DNA of 49,930 nt, taken from FEN-1297 sp964618785 (GTDB lineage: Bacteria; Bacteroidota; Ignavibacteria; Ignavibacteriales; Ignavibacteriaceae). The notes beneath the pieces were generated by a model. That model made no database searches, was not told the origin of the DNA, and saw only the letters and a list, made by a program, of their open reading frames with translations. A program made the position numbers and the translations under genes. Location: NCBI GenBank assembly GCA_964618785.1, contig CAZUCY010000010.1, forward strand, positions 1 through 49,930, in the 5' to 3' direction. Positions 33,682-42,545 of this stretch are shown here, one piece after another (the stretch's first letter is position 1; each line of letters starts with the position of its first letter).

Positions 33682-34746
33682 TTATATTTTTTTCCTGGGT
33701 ATCCCTTTAGTGTGACAATCTGCGCAGCGTACCGAATGAATATTATGCGAGCTGTTTTTATCGGAAAACGTTGTATTCATCTTAGTCACGTCAAGCCCGC
33801 AATTAGAGATTGCAGGATGACAATTAACACAACTCTGCCGGGGATCATTGCTGTGGTTCGCATGACATGAAAGGCAGCTAAGCCCCTCATGAACACCGCG
33901 CGGAGTTCTGTCGTCACTTGACCCCGCCTGGTGAAAAGCGTTAGGTGCATGGCATTGAACGCAAATTTTTTGATGCGGGTCGTCCGAGACATTAACCCTT
34001 CTTTCACCTTCCCAAAGCTTCAGTTCAGGTAAATCACCCGGTTCCCTATGAATCTTTTCGTAACGGTCATAGAAAAGCGCTACAGGAAACAGAGTAAAAC
34101 TTTTGTAAAAAATGTTTTTTGGATCTGAATAGTCTGCCCTGACGGCAACAGATCCCTTTCTATGAATTTCGTGACAAGTAAGACAGGGAATTACCGGCAT
34201 TGTTCCTTGTTCCGGATTAATTATTTTCCACGGACCTTTAATGTCTACCGGTGAAACCAGATCCGCTATTGAACCTTCATAAAACATTCCATGGCAGCGG
34301 AGGCAATCTGCATTAGGCTGCACTATGCTATTGTGTCTTTTATTCAGAAAGATTGCCGAGTACGTTGCCGAGTGACCGCCGGACAACCATTTTGCATACT
34401 CTGTACCATGGCAGCGTTTGCAATTTTCGAGGATCGCAGCTATCTGATCTTCATTAAGCCTCACATTGTGTTTTCCGTATCCCGAAAAATGATGCACTAC
34501 CATCATTCCTTTTTCAACTAAGTTGTGAAAACCATTACTGAAAGCGGTTCCATGGCATTCCTTGCAAAGCATTGACCTATGACCGCTTTCTATCAATAGC
34601 GAGGCTGAACTTTCAATTTCGTGACAAGATACGCAGGTAGCCTGAGGTGAAGCTAAATCCCAATAGAGAATGAATCCTCCGAAAACAGCTATCAGAACTG
34701 CTGCCGTAAGCAGGATTATCTTTAACAATTTATGAATTTTGTTCAT
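33682..34746 (-). CDS. Membrane-anchored nine-haem cytochrome c
   Basis: The 354-residue protein has one N-terminal membrane helix (about 10-29) and nine CxxCH haem-binding motifs in order: CVSCH, CKECH, CKRCH, CLRCH, CLTCH, CVQCH, CLSCH, CVNCH and CADCH. Several additional histidines, such as MMVVHHFSGYGKH, could be distal ligands. The uncleaved helix followed directly by CVSCHEIE recalls the NapC/NrfH quinol-dehydrogenase layout, but the protein is longer and has more haems. It should move electrons between the quinone pool or a periplasmic dehydrogenase and another carrier. Its neighbour, an exported GMC oxidoreductase, lies 353 bases upstream on the same strand and could be the donor. Confidence 0.93.
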   Translation of the reverse strand: MNKIHKLLKIILLTAAVLIAVFGGFILYWDLASPQATCVSCHEIESSASLLIESGHRSMLCKECHGTAFSNGFHNLVEKGMMVVHHFSGYGKHNVRLNEDQIAAILENCKRCHGTEYAKWLSGGHSATYSAIFLNKRHNSIVQPNADCLRCHGMFYEGSIADLVSPVDIKGPWKIINPEQGTMPVIPCLTCHEIHRKGSVAVRADYSDPKNIFYKSFTLFPVALFYDRYEKIHREPGDLPELKLWEGERRVNVSDDPHQKICVQCHAPNAFHQAGSSDDRTPRGVHEGLSCLSCHANHSNDPRQSCVNCHPAISNCGLDVTKMNTTFSDKNSSHNIHSVRCADCHTKGIPRKKI

Positions 34747-35099
34747 ATGCTTTGTCAGAAAAATTTTTAATTTTTCCGTTATTTAATGATATAAATAAAA
34801 TATTTTTTTAATGGTTTCAACTGTTCCGGTATACCGCACAGGCGTAAACCAAACAACATTAGTTACACAGTTAATATATTTATATGGAACAGGCGCCATA
34901 TTTATCGCCTCTGATAATAAATATAGATAATACTGTGTTGCAACGCTAAGGATTCATAATTCCTTTTATTTGTCTTTACAGCTAACCTGCCTGCGGGCAA
35001 GTATGTCTCGGCACTGCAGCTTTGTAAAATCTTTTTGGTTAATGTTCTAGCCCAAAGAAACCTGTACTGAACTCCGGTCTATCGTAGTTGAAAAAGAGT
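34747..35099. other. Intergenic DNA between GMC oxidoreductase and cytochrome
   Basis: About 350 bases without a gene. Small palindromes occur (CCTGCCTGCGGGCAAG near 34987; AGGCG...CGCCT near 34890). No strong terminator or tRNA was seen. Confidence 0.5.
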
Positions 35100-36755
35100 T
35101 TAAACAAACCGGTTGCCTTTTTGCCATTCCGAGGCAATGTGTTCTGCCACCCAATATCCGAGAGCCATTATAGTTAGTGCAGGATTGAAACCGCCATTGT
35201 TTACATGCAGGCTGGCATCGCCTACGAAAACATTGGAAGTATCATGCACCCGACCGTACCTATCAGTGACGGAAGTCTGCGGGTCATTGCCCATCCGGCA
35301 AGTTCCAGCCTGATGCTGCCCTCCGCTTAAACCTTTCCCGCCAACGCTTTGCCATGTATAAGATGCTCCCGCTTCTTTAAGGATCAGTTCAGCTTTTCCG
35401 GAAAGAAATTTACACCCCTCAAAGTCTATAGGATGCCTATGCCCGGATAAACGTACTACCGGAATTCCCCAGTAATCTTTAACAGCGGGATCAATATCAA
35501 CACGCGAATCAAAAAACGGCATCTCCTGTATTGGACCTTCTACCAAGATGTTTCTCCTGAAATATTTTTTCTGGAATTCCTTATGCGACCTACCCCAGGT
35601 AGGAGAACCGGGAGGTCTAATTCCCGTAAATAAATAAGGGAGCCTGTTGAATTCGTTGGCAAGAATTCCACCTCCGATAATCCCGCGATTATGATGGCTG
35701 AAATCGCTGATTGCTATAGATGCTCCGGGACCAACATCGTCGAATATATCTTCTTCAAACAAACCGACTGCGCCAGTATATGCATGTCCTTGTAAATTTC
35801 TTCCAACCCAGCCGTAGCGGTTTCCAACTCCCGCAGGGTATATTTTCGATTTTGAATTGAGAAGCAGTCTCGGCGTTTCTGTAGCAGATGCCGAAAGGAC
35901 AATTATATCTGCAGCTTGTTCCTGCAAATGATTGTCCTTATCAAAATATTTTACTCCGTTAATCCTTCCTCTTTCATCAATTATAAGTTCGCTTACAATG
36001 CAGTCTGTCCTTAGTTCGCAATTACCCGTTGATAAAGCGGCTGGTATTACTGTATTATGTGTTCCGCACTTTGCATTTATCGGACAGGCAAAGCCACAGC
36101 ACGACCTCCTTCTTACACATGCAGCCCTGCCGTTTCGTGCAACGGAATTCCTTAACATGGGAATTGGAAATGGATGCAACCCCATCCGTTTCATTGTAGA
36201 CTCAAGCATTATTGCTTCTTTGTTGTAAGCAAACGGCGGCATTGGATAAGGCTTCTTCCGGGGCGCTGCAAATGGATTTAATGAAGCATCGCCGGAAACG
36301 CCAATTTCCCATTCTGCTTTTTCATAGCAGTGTTCAATATCTTCGTAACAAACGGGCCAATCTTCAAGAGTTGATCCATCCACATGTCCGTAAGTCGTCT
36401 TCATTCGAAAATCCTCGCGCATGAAGCGCCACGCCATAGCACCATAACTTACTGTACCGGAACCGACACAAGCCGCCACATTGTTGTATTCGCTCTCGCT
36501 GGCAACGACTATTTTTGTGGAACCGTCATCATTTACAACTACTCTCCGGTACCTTTCATCGTCCGGGCCGAACGCATTGCCAAGTGAAGTGGTGCGTTGT
36601 GAGATTAGTTCATCGCTGTCATGCTCATCATAGTTTCCCCAACCTCCGCGCTCGAACAGCACTACGGACATTCCAGCTTCACTCAATTCTTTCGCGACAA
36701 CCCCACCTCCTGCACCAGCGCCGACAATCACTGCGTTTACATGTTTGTTGCTCAT
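35100..36755 (-). CDS. GMC-family oxidoreductase (gluconate 2-dehydrogenase-like flavoprotein)
   Basis: A 551-residue flavoprotein with the N-terminal FAD-binding motif VGAGAGGGVVAKELSE (residues 11-26) and FERGG, a GSGTVSYGAMAWR substrate-domain entry, and a C-terminal HQAGTCRMG with the active-site His, then VGDASLHVNNGGFNPALTI with the conserved Asn. A cysteine-rich segment ACVRRRSCCGFACPINAKCG is typical of the gluconate/2-keto-gluconate dehydrogenase branch. Its start is 3 bases after the stop of the Tat-signal small subunit, and the pair matches the flavoprotein plus subunit 3 of membrane gluconate 2-dehydrogenases. It oxidises a sugar or sugar acid in the periplasm. It carries no signal of its own and presumably rides out with its partner through Tat. 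Confidence 0.9.
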   Translation of the reverse strand: MSNKHVNAVIVGAGAGGGVVAKELSEAGMSVVLFERGGWGNYDEHDSDELISQRTTSLGNAFGPDDERYRRVVVNDDGSTKIVVASESEYNNVAACVGSGTVSYGAMAWRFMREDFRMKTTYGHVDGSTLEDWPVCYEDIEHCYEKAEWEIGVSGDASLNPFAAPRKKPYPMPPFAYNKEAIMLESTMKRMGLHPFPIPMLRNSVARNGRAACVRRRSCCGFACPINAKCGTHNTVIPAALSTGNCELRTDCIVSELIIDERGRINGVKYFDKDNHLQEQAADIIVLSASATETPRLLLNSKSKIYPAGVGNRYGWVGRNLQGHAYTGAVGLFEEDIFDDVGPGASIAISDFSHHNRGIIGGGILANEFNRLPYLFTGIRPPGSPTWGRSHKEFQKKYFRRNILVEGPIQEMPFFDSRVDIDPAVKDYWGIPVVRLSGHRHPIDFEGCKFLSGKAELILKEAGASYTWQSVGGKGLSGGQHQAGTCRMGNDPQTSVTDRYGRVHDTSNVFVGDASLHVNNGGFNPALTIMALGYWVAEHIASEWQKGNRFV

Positions 36756-36758
36756 GCG

Positions 36759-37337
36759 TTAAATTCCATCCCGGTTTTCGCCAACTATCTGCGGTTCGTC
36801 AAGACCTATCATTTTGTAGCTTACAAAGTTTTTATTTCCTCCATGGCGCGGGCTTCCGTAATAACCCTGCAAACAATGAGAGCGCAGCAGCTCAAAAAAA
36901 TATTTGGAGAATCCATCTTTCCATATATTGCCTTCGAGTCTTCCTGCTTCCATATCCTTCAGTACAGCGGTTTGTGAATCCCATGAAAGGTTTTCAAATT
37001 TTTGACTGAATTTATTCCGGCATGTATTTTCAAGAGCTGCCAAGCCCTTGCGGTAGACCTCTTGAAAGCGGCGATATGGGTTCATGAGCTGTATATCTAT
37101 AAAATTTGCAACGCCTGCATCCCTGCCTCCGGGCCAGTCATTTGACGGGATGATTTGTTCTGCGAAAGATTCTACTAATTTGAATTCATTTTCAGAAAAA
37201 AAGCGAGTTCCGGGTTGGTATACAGTACTGCACCCCTCGATAAAACTAAGGCTGCCTGCAGCAAAGGACAGGGCGCCTGCGCTTAAAGCAGAGATTTTAA
37301 TGAAATCCCTGCGGGAGAGTTTATTACCTTTATCCAT
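36759..37337 (-). CDS. Gluconate 2-dehydrogenase subunit 3-family protein with Tat signal
   Basis: A 192-residue protein beginning MDKGNKLSRRDFIKISALSA, a twin-arginine signal (SRRDFIK) followed by a hydrophobic stretch (ALSAGALSFAAGSLSF). The mature part shows EFKLVESFAEQIIPSNDWPGGRDAGVANF, the hallmark of gluconate 2-dehydrogenase subunit 3 (IP-x-D-x-x-P-G-A-x-D-A-x-V), and ends near LRSHCLQGYYGSPRHGGNKN. The frame extends to a TTG at 37370, but the Tat signal sets the ATG at 37337. It is followed directly by the flavoprotein gene. The usual cytochrome c subunit of the complex is not adjacent; the nine-haem cytochrome may serve. Confidence 0.88.
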   Translation of the reverse strand: MDKGNKLSRRDFIKISALSAGALSFAAGSLSFIEGCSTVYQPGTRFFSENEFKLVESFAEQIIPSNDWPGGRDAGVANFIDIQLMNPYRRFQEVYRKGLAALENTCRNKFSQKFENLSWDSQTAVLKDMEAGRLEGNIWKDGFSKYFFELLRSHCLQGYYGSPRHGGNKNFVSYKMIGLDEPQIVGENRDGI

Positions 37338-37533
37338 GTGTCTTGTATCACAAATATAAAATAAATGCAATTTATCTCTCTATTTCATCACGGTAGTAAT
37401 TTAACCGTATGCAGAGAAATTATTGAATTGAAGAGAACCGAAAAAAAGGAAAAGGCTTTTTAAAAAAACTTTGTAAAAATAATAACAGGATTTCTAAATA
37501 ATACTTTCTGATAGTTCCATTCAATTCAGAGTA

Positions 37534-37562
37534 AATTTAGCACATCACAGAATTAATGTCAA
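37534..37562 (-). promoter_or_regulatory. Sigma70-like promoter for the GMC oxidoreductase operon
   Basis: On the minus strand TTGACA (37562-37557), a 17-base spacer and TAAATT (37539-37534) lie about 200 bases upstream of the Tat-signal subunit. Spacing is optimal and no other minus-strand gene starts between. Confidence 0.5.
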
Positions 37563-37706
37563 GACCGTTCATCCATTATAGCCGGACTAAAATACAGGTC
37601 GAATTGCCAAGGCTGCCAGCCGGCAGGGAGGTTTTTGCCGGGCGAGATATTAATTCTACTTGTGAATTCAAAAATTATTTTTTTAGTCAATCTCGTTAGG
37701 ATGAGA

Positions 37707-37727
37707 GAGGAGGGCATTACCCTCCTC
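37707..37727. terminator. Perfect hairpin downstream of TonB receptor 2
   Basis: GAGGAGGG (37707-37714) pairs fully with CCCTCCTC (37720-37727) across a 5-base loop, 28 bases past the receptor stop. No T-run follows on the minus strand, so it may be a stability hairpin or a Rho-linked end. Confidence 0.45.
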
Positions 37728-37754
37728 AACCGGATGGGACGGAAGAATAAAGAT

Positions 37755-40151
37755 TTAAAAATGATATTTAAAATTAAATGTAACATTTCTTGGGGCTTCA
37801 AAACTTGCACCGCTGAAAAAAGCGCCTTTTATTAAATGATGATGATCTAAAAGGTTGTCAATATATAATGATGGTTCAATTGAATGATTATCCGCGAGTA
37901 CAAATGTATAACCGCCCGAAAGATTTATTATCCAGGATGGAGCTGTATGTGCGCCTGTGTTAAAATCAAAAAGACCGGTTTTGTATTGATAATTGCTGAT
38001 GCCGTTTGATAAACCGCTTCCATAAATCCCCGTTAAATTTACGAACCAATCTTTAGGTTGATAATTTAATCCTGCAACCACTGATAGCCTTTGGTCATGA
38101 TCAAGGTCGAAGGGAGTTGTTGAATTATCAGCAGGAATAAAACCGCCGGAAACAGGTCCTGTACCGAAAGCATGAATAATTGCACTGTTCAAAAAACCGG
38201 ACAAAGGACTGAATGGGTCGTTATATGTTAAACTTAATTCCAATCCTCTTACAATTATCCTATTAATATTTACATTCACTTTTACTTCACTGGATCCTAA
38301 TGTCTCATCGTCAAGACCCGGCGAAGAGTTTTTATAAAAGAAATCCATTTTTCCGGTTAATCCGTAAAGAAAGTTATGTATTATGCCTGCTTCGTATAAA
38401 TTATCTCTTTCAGGCAGTGTGGCGGCGGCGGAATCTCCAACTTCAGTTGCAATCGAAGATAATGCCTCAATATTTGTGGGCATAAAAAGTCTGTCGTAAC
38501 TCAAATATATTGTATTTAGCTCATCCAGGTAAAAACTTAGCTTTAACCTTGGACTGATTTGTTTCTGCAGCTCTATAACCGGTGCAATATGCTGGTCATA
38601 TCTTAATCCTGCTTCCAGCCTTGTCCATTCAAGGGGGTGAATTTCACTTTGAACAAAAATGCCAAAATCGGTACCCGTATAACTATCATTATTTGTCGGC
38701 CCGGCGCCGCTGCTGTCTTTAAAATGAAAATTTTCCGCCCCCGTGGTTGCGCTGAAATCAAATCCGGCAGCATAATTAAACTGATGGGATAGTTCATTGC
38801 TGTATTTAAGTCTGGTTCCATATGATACAAAATTTCTATTCTGGTCTATTGTATAACCTATACTTGAGTCATTATCTATATACTGTTTTGTCTGATCATA
38901 AGAACTTGTATTATATTTTAATCCTCCTTCTCTTACAAATAATCCCACAAATAAATCGCTTGCCTTATCTACTTCACTGGAAATAATGTGAAAAAATGAG
39001 AGTGTCTGAAATGAATTAAAGCTATTATGAGTGTCAAAATTAATGCCTTCAGCGGAGTCGAAAGGAATTTGAGTTTGTGTAACGCTGTAGTTTAAGTTTG
39101 CAGTAAGATAATCGTTATCGCTTAATAGATAATCAAATTTCCCGTATAGGAAATAATCAAACCCATGATCATTAAATAAAGTTTGTACCGGCTGGTCAAT
39201 TCTGCGGTCGGATTCCTCCCGTGATCCGGAAAGAAAATATCCAAAACTGCCGGTATTATTGCTCAAAGATATACTTTGACCGTCGGAATTAAGCGCTTTA
39301 AAACTTCCAACTTTTGCTCCTAAGTTTTCATTATTGGATGTCAGATAACTGCCTGCATAAGTAGAAATATCCATTTGAAAACCATTCGGCGGCACCCGGT
39401 TCTGGATATTAATTACTGAAGCAATCTGTCCGCCGTATTCTGCAGGAAATCCACCGGTGTAAAAAGAAATATCTTTTATTACCTTGGGATCCACTACTTC
39501 ATTTAATCCTCCGAATACTCCGAGAGGAATTGGTATTCCGTCAATAAAATAAGTATACTCACCGTGCTGACCCCTAATGTGTACCTCTCCGGTGGAAGCT
39601 CTAACGGCGCCTGTCAAATTTTCCTGCACTACTGCGGTCATTCTTAAGTCGGGTGAAGCATTAAATGTTTCGGCTTCAAATGTTTTAACGCCCGTCGTTA
39701 TATCAACGTAATTTGAAATGTGCGAATCCTGCTTCTGACCTGTAACCACTACTTCGTTTAACCCTATTGCGCTTTCCTGCATTAGTATTTTAAGGCTGCT
39801 GTGCGTCCTGTCTATCTTAACAGCAGCTGAATAATCTTTGTAACCGATATAATGAGCTACTACCGTATAGGATCCGGCAACTACTTCACGAAGTATCAAT
39901 ACTCCAAATTTATTTGTATCTCCGATTCTGACTAATTGGTCTCCTTTCATTAATAAAACATTAACTAATTCAAGCGGAGTATTCTGGGCGGAATCTACAA
40001 CTGTAATTTTATAATTGAGTGTATTCTCTTTTTTGTCGCTGTCCTTATCTGCTGCTAATGCTCCATTTCCTTGGAAGAGAAAGAGCACAGTATATAATAT
40101 CAAAAACTTTAATTTGAATGATAAAAAATTGTTCTTAAATAAACATCTCAT
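37755..40151 (-). CDS. TonB-dependent outer-membrane receptor (paralogue 2)
   Basis: A 798-residue receptor with a signal peptide ending near GNGALA (residue 33). It has a carboxypeptidase-regulatory-like domain (about 46-130, TPLELVNVLLMKGDQ, AHYIGYKDY), a plug with LNEVVVTGQK, TGEVHIRGQHGEYTYFIDG and YTGGFPAEYGGQIA, and a barrel ending in the aromatic residue of FNFKYHF. It aligns along its length with the receptor at 6351-8720, but here the plug motif IRGQ and the terminal Phe are canonical, so this copy looks the more conventional. A small exported protein gene precedes it by 127 bases. Substrate unknown; uptake of a metal complex or a cofactor is usual for this architecture. Confidence 0.92.
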   Translation of the reverse strand: MRCLFKNNFLSFKLKFLILYTVLFLFQGNGALAADKDSDKKENTLNYKITVVDSAQNTPLELVNVLLMKGDQLVRIGDTNKFGVLILREVVAGSYTVVAHYIGYKDYSAAVKIDRTHSSLKILMQESAIGLNEVVVTGQKQDSHISNYVDITTGVKTFEAETFNASPDLRMTAVVQENLTGAVRASTGEVHIRGQHGEYTYFIDGIPIPLGVFGGLNEVVDPKVIKDISFYTGGFPAEYGGQIASVINIQNRVPPNGFQMDISTYAGSYLTSNNENLGAKVGSFKALNSDGQSISLSNNTGSFGYFLSGSREESDRRIDQPVQTLFNDHGFDYFLYGKFDYLLSDNDYLTANLNYSVTQTQIPFDSAEGINFDTHNSFNSFQTLSFFHIISSEVDKASDLFVGLFVREGGLKYNTSSYDQTKQYIDNDSSIGYTIDQNRNFVSYGTRLKYSNELSHQFNYAAGFDFSATTGAENFHFKDSSGAGPTNNDSYTGTDFGIFVQSEIHPLEWTRLEAGLRYDQHIAPVIELQKQISPRLKLSFYLDELNTIYLSYDRLFMPTNIEALSSIATEVGDSAAATLPERDNLYEAGIIHNFLYGLTGKMDFFYKNSSPGLDDETLGSSEVKVNVNINRIIVRGLELSLTYNDPFSPLSGFLNSAIIHAFGTGPVSGGFIPADNSTTPFDLDHDQRLSVVAGLNYQPKDWFVNLTGIYGSGLSNGISNYQYKTGLFDFNTGAHTAPSWIINLSGGYTFVLADNHSIEPSLYIDNLLDHHHLIKGAFFSGASFEAPRNVTFNFKYHF

Positions 40152-40278
40152 TTTAATGAACTCCTCGTTTGTTAAAAACTATATGTTTGTTTTTATGTAG
40201 TCTTTTGAGTTTGCCGTAAAGGTTCAAAATAAATTAATTTTAAATCTTAACGATTGGTAGTTTCTAAATATTTACGGA

Positions 40279-40641
40279 TTAGATGAACAGGGGAGGAGCT
40301 CTGAAGCAATTATTATTATAAAGCGGCGCCTGGGGAAGTTTTATTATTTCCTTGATGGAAATGTTTTGTTCATTAGTCTCTTTTATAACATTAAAAACAG
40401 TAATAAAATTATAATTAATGATTGTATCGGTAAAATGCTGGATTGTGCATTCATGCGTAATATCTACAAATTTATCGAAAAAATCATTACATGTATTTTG
40501 CTTATCGGTTGTTATCTCGTAATCCCCTGTCTGGATATTAATATGGTGGTAATGCAGTACAGATATTGAGACTAACAGCAAATATGCTGCAAGGATAGCA
40601 ATTGCGTATCTTTTCCGGTATTTATTAAAATTTAAAATCAT
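40279..40641 (-). CDS. Small exported or membrane protein preceding TonB receptor 2
   Basis: A 120-residue protein with an N-terminal hydrophobic helix (RYAIAILAAYLLLVSISVLHYHH), a middle containing NTCNDFFDKFVDITHECTIQHF (two cysteines and several His/Asp that could bind metal), and the C-terminal tail NCFRAPPLFI. Small proteins ending in R-A-P-P are often found directly upstream of TonB receptors in Bacteroidota. I recall this as a genomic pattern without a proven function. It is probably co-transcribed with the receptor. The gene before the other receptor (5765-6187) may be its counterpart. Confidence 0.65.
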   Translation of the reverse strand: MILNFNKYRKRYAIAILAAYLLLVSISVLHYHHINIQTGDYEITTDKQNTCNDFFDKFVDITHECTIQHFTDTIINYNFITVFNVIKETNEQNISIKEIIKLPQAPLYNNNCFRAPPLFI

Positions 40642-40847
40642 TAATTATTATTCTTACTGCACTAAAATAAAGAATTTTAATGTATTTTCCGTGTGATTTT
40701 ATAAACATTGCATCTCTTTATGAAAAATTAATAATAAGTGATTATTGACACTATATTATAATTCTTGAAAAGAAATACTTATAATTACAGTCAATGTTTT
40801 GTTGATTGTAAAAATGTTATCCTTTAAATTTGTTTTTAAAATTAAAA

Positions 40848-40946
40848 ATGAAAAAGATGCGGGTTTTCGGGGTTGCAGATAATATTGGGAAAGATACGCT
40901 TTTATCAGAGATAGGGAAAGTGATAATTTATTCTGCTTTTGAGTAG
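40848..40946 (+). CDS. Possible 32-residue leader peptide upstream of guaB
   Basis: An ATG at 40848 opens 32 codons (MKKMRVFGVADNIGKDTLLS, then EIGKVIIYSAFE) ending at TAG 40944-40946, 11 bases before a strong terminator. No good ribosome site is visible. It may be a leader, a relic or chance. Confidence 0.25.
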   Translation: MKKMRVFGVADNIGKDTLLSEIGKVIIYSAFE

Positions 40947-40957
40947 AAAATGGATAA

Positions 40958-40983
40958 CCCCGCTGTCGGCGGGGTCTTTTTTT
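40958..40983 (+). terminator. Strong intrinsic terminator 33 bases upstream of guaB
   Basis: CCCCGC (40958-40963) pairs with GCGGGG (40969-40974) and is followed by TCTTTTTTT. Because the only gene on this strand nearby is guaB, starting at 41017, it either ends a short upstream transcript or works as an attenuator for guaB. Confidence 0.8.
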
Positions 40984-41016
40984 AATTGAGATATTAAGAA
41001 ATGAAATGGAAAAATC

Positions 41017-42483
41017 ATGAAAGAAACATTGTTGATTAAAGAGGGATTGACATTCGACGATTTGCTCTTAATTCCCGGCAAATCCTCCGTACTGCCAAGA
41101 GAAGTGGATACTACAACTTTATTAACTCGCGGGATTGCACTAAATGTTCCTTTGGTTTCGGCAGCTATGGATACGGTTACCGAATCAGCCATGGCAGTGG
41201 CAATGGCAAGAGAGGGCGGGATAGGTATACTTCATAAGAATATGAGCATAGAAGCCCAATGTATAGAAGTTGATAAAGTAAAAAGATCAGAAAGCGGTAT
41301 GATACTAAATCCTGTTACTTTAACTCCTGAAAAAACGATTGGTGATGCTTTGGATATTATGAAAAAATACAGCGTCTCCGGTATCCCGGTGGTAGATAAA
41401 GACGGTAAGTTAGTGGGCATATTGACAAACAGAGATTTGAGGTTTGAGCCAAATAAAAGACTTAAAGTTAAAGATTTAATGACGGTTGAAAATCTTATTA
41501 CCGCTCCATTGCATACCGATTTGGAAAAAGCAGAGAAGATCTTACAAAACCATAAAATTGAGAAACTTCCCGTAGTTGATTCTAAGGGAATTCTAAAAGG
41601 TCTAATCACATTTAAAGATATTCAAAAGAAGAAAAGACATCCCAATGCAAGCAAAGATGAGCATGGCAGATTGCGTGTAGGAGCAGCGGTCGGGGTTACT
41701 TTCGATACTATGGACAGGATTGCTGCACTTTCTAAAGCCGGCGCTGATGTTATTGTGATTGATACAGCTCATGGACATTCAACAGGAGTAATGAAGACAA
41801 TAAAAGAAGCAAGAAAAAAATTTAAATATGAGCAATTAATTGCAGGTAATATAGCTACTTATGAGGCTGCACTTGATTTATTATCTTGCAATGTTGATGC
41901 TATTAAAGTTGGAATTGGGCCAGGCTCCATTTGTACTACCAGGGTAGTGGCAGGAGTTGGCGTTCCTCAAATTACAGCTATTGCAGATGTTTATAGGGCG
42001 CTAAAAAATAAAGGGGTTCCGATTATTGCAGACGGAGGTATTAAACAGACTGGAGATATTTCTAAAGCAATTGCTGCGGGAGCAGATTCTGTTATGATTG
42101 GAGGGTTGTTTGCCGGTGTAGAAGAAAGTCCGGGCGAAAAAGTACTTTTCGAAGGAAGAAGTTTTAAGATGTACCGTGGAATGGGTTCTTTATCTGCAAT
42201 GACAAGAGGAAGCAAAGACAGATACTTCCAGGATACAGAAGATGATATTGCAAAATTAGTTCCGGAAGGTGTTGAAGGGCGTGTTCCATATAAAGGAGCG
42301 CTTGCTGATACAGTTTATCAATTAATCGGAGGTCTTAGAGCCTCGATGGGGTACTGCGGCGCGAAAAACATTAAGGAATTAAAAGCTAAAACAAAATTTA
42401 TAAAGATAACTGCTTCGGGTTTAAAGGAAAGTCATCCGCACGACGTTATAATTACTAAAGAAGCGCCTAATTATCATATGTAA
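41017..42483 (+). CDS. guaB: Inosine-5'-monophosphate dehydrogenase
   Basis: A 488-residue enzyme with the full IMPDH plan: LTFDDLLLIPGKSSVLP at the N terminus, SAAMDTVTESAMA, two CBS domains (about residues 95-205, SVSGIPVVDKDGKLVGILT and IEKLPVVDSKGILKGLIT), and the catalytic loop GIGPGSICTTR with Cys306. IADGGIKQTGDI, the flap RGMGSLSAM and EGVEGRVPYKG complete it. It oxidises IMP to XMP with NAD+, the committed step to GMP. The CBS pair binds adenine nucleotides as regulator. A GGA-containing ribosome site precedes the ATG. A terminator hairpin just upstream may regulate it. Confidence 0.97.
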   Translation: MKETLLIKEGLTFDDLLLIPGKSSVLPREVDTTTLLTRGIALNVPLVSAAMDTVTESAMAVAMAREGGIGILHKNMSIEAQCIEVDKVKRSESGMILNPVTLTPEKTIGDALDIMKKYSVSGIPVVDKDGKLVGILTNRDLRFEPNKRLKVKDLMTVENLITAPLHTDLEKAEKILQNHKIEKLPVVDSKGILKGLITFKDIQKKKRHPNASKDEHGRLRVGAAVGVTFDTMDRIAALSKAGADVIVIDTAHGHSTGVMKTIKEARKKFKYEQLIAGNIATYEAALDLLSCNVDAIKVGIGPGSICTTRVVAGVGVPQITAIADVYRALKNKGVPIIADGGIKQTGDISKAIAAGADSVMIGGLFAGVEESPGEKVLFEGRSFKMYRGMGSLSAMTRGSKDRYFQDTEDDIAKLVPEGVEGRVPYKGALADTVYQLIGGLRASMGYCGAKNIKELKAKTKFIKITASGLKESHPHDVIITKEAPNYHM

Positions 42484-42545
42484 TGTTAGAAGGAATATAA
42501 ATAAGGGAAATAATTTATTCATTAATTATGGAATAAAATATTTAA

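Noticed and set aside
36212..37009. Plus-strand frames opposite the GMC oxidoreductase and subunit 3
   Set aside because: The minus-strand genes have clear FAD, Tat and catalytic motifs; the plus frames have none.
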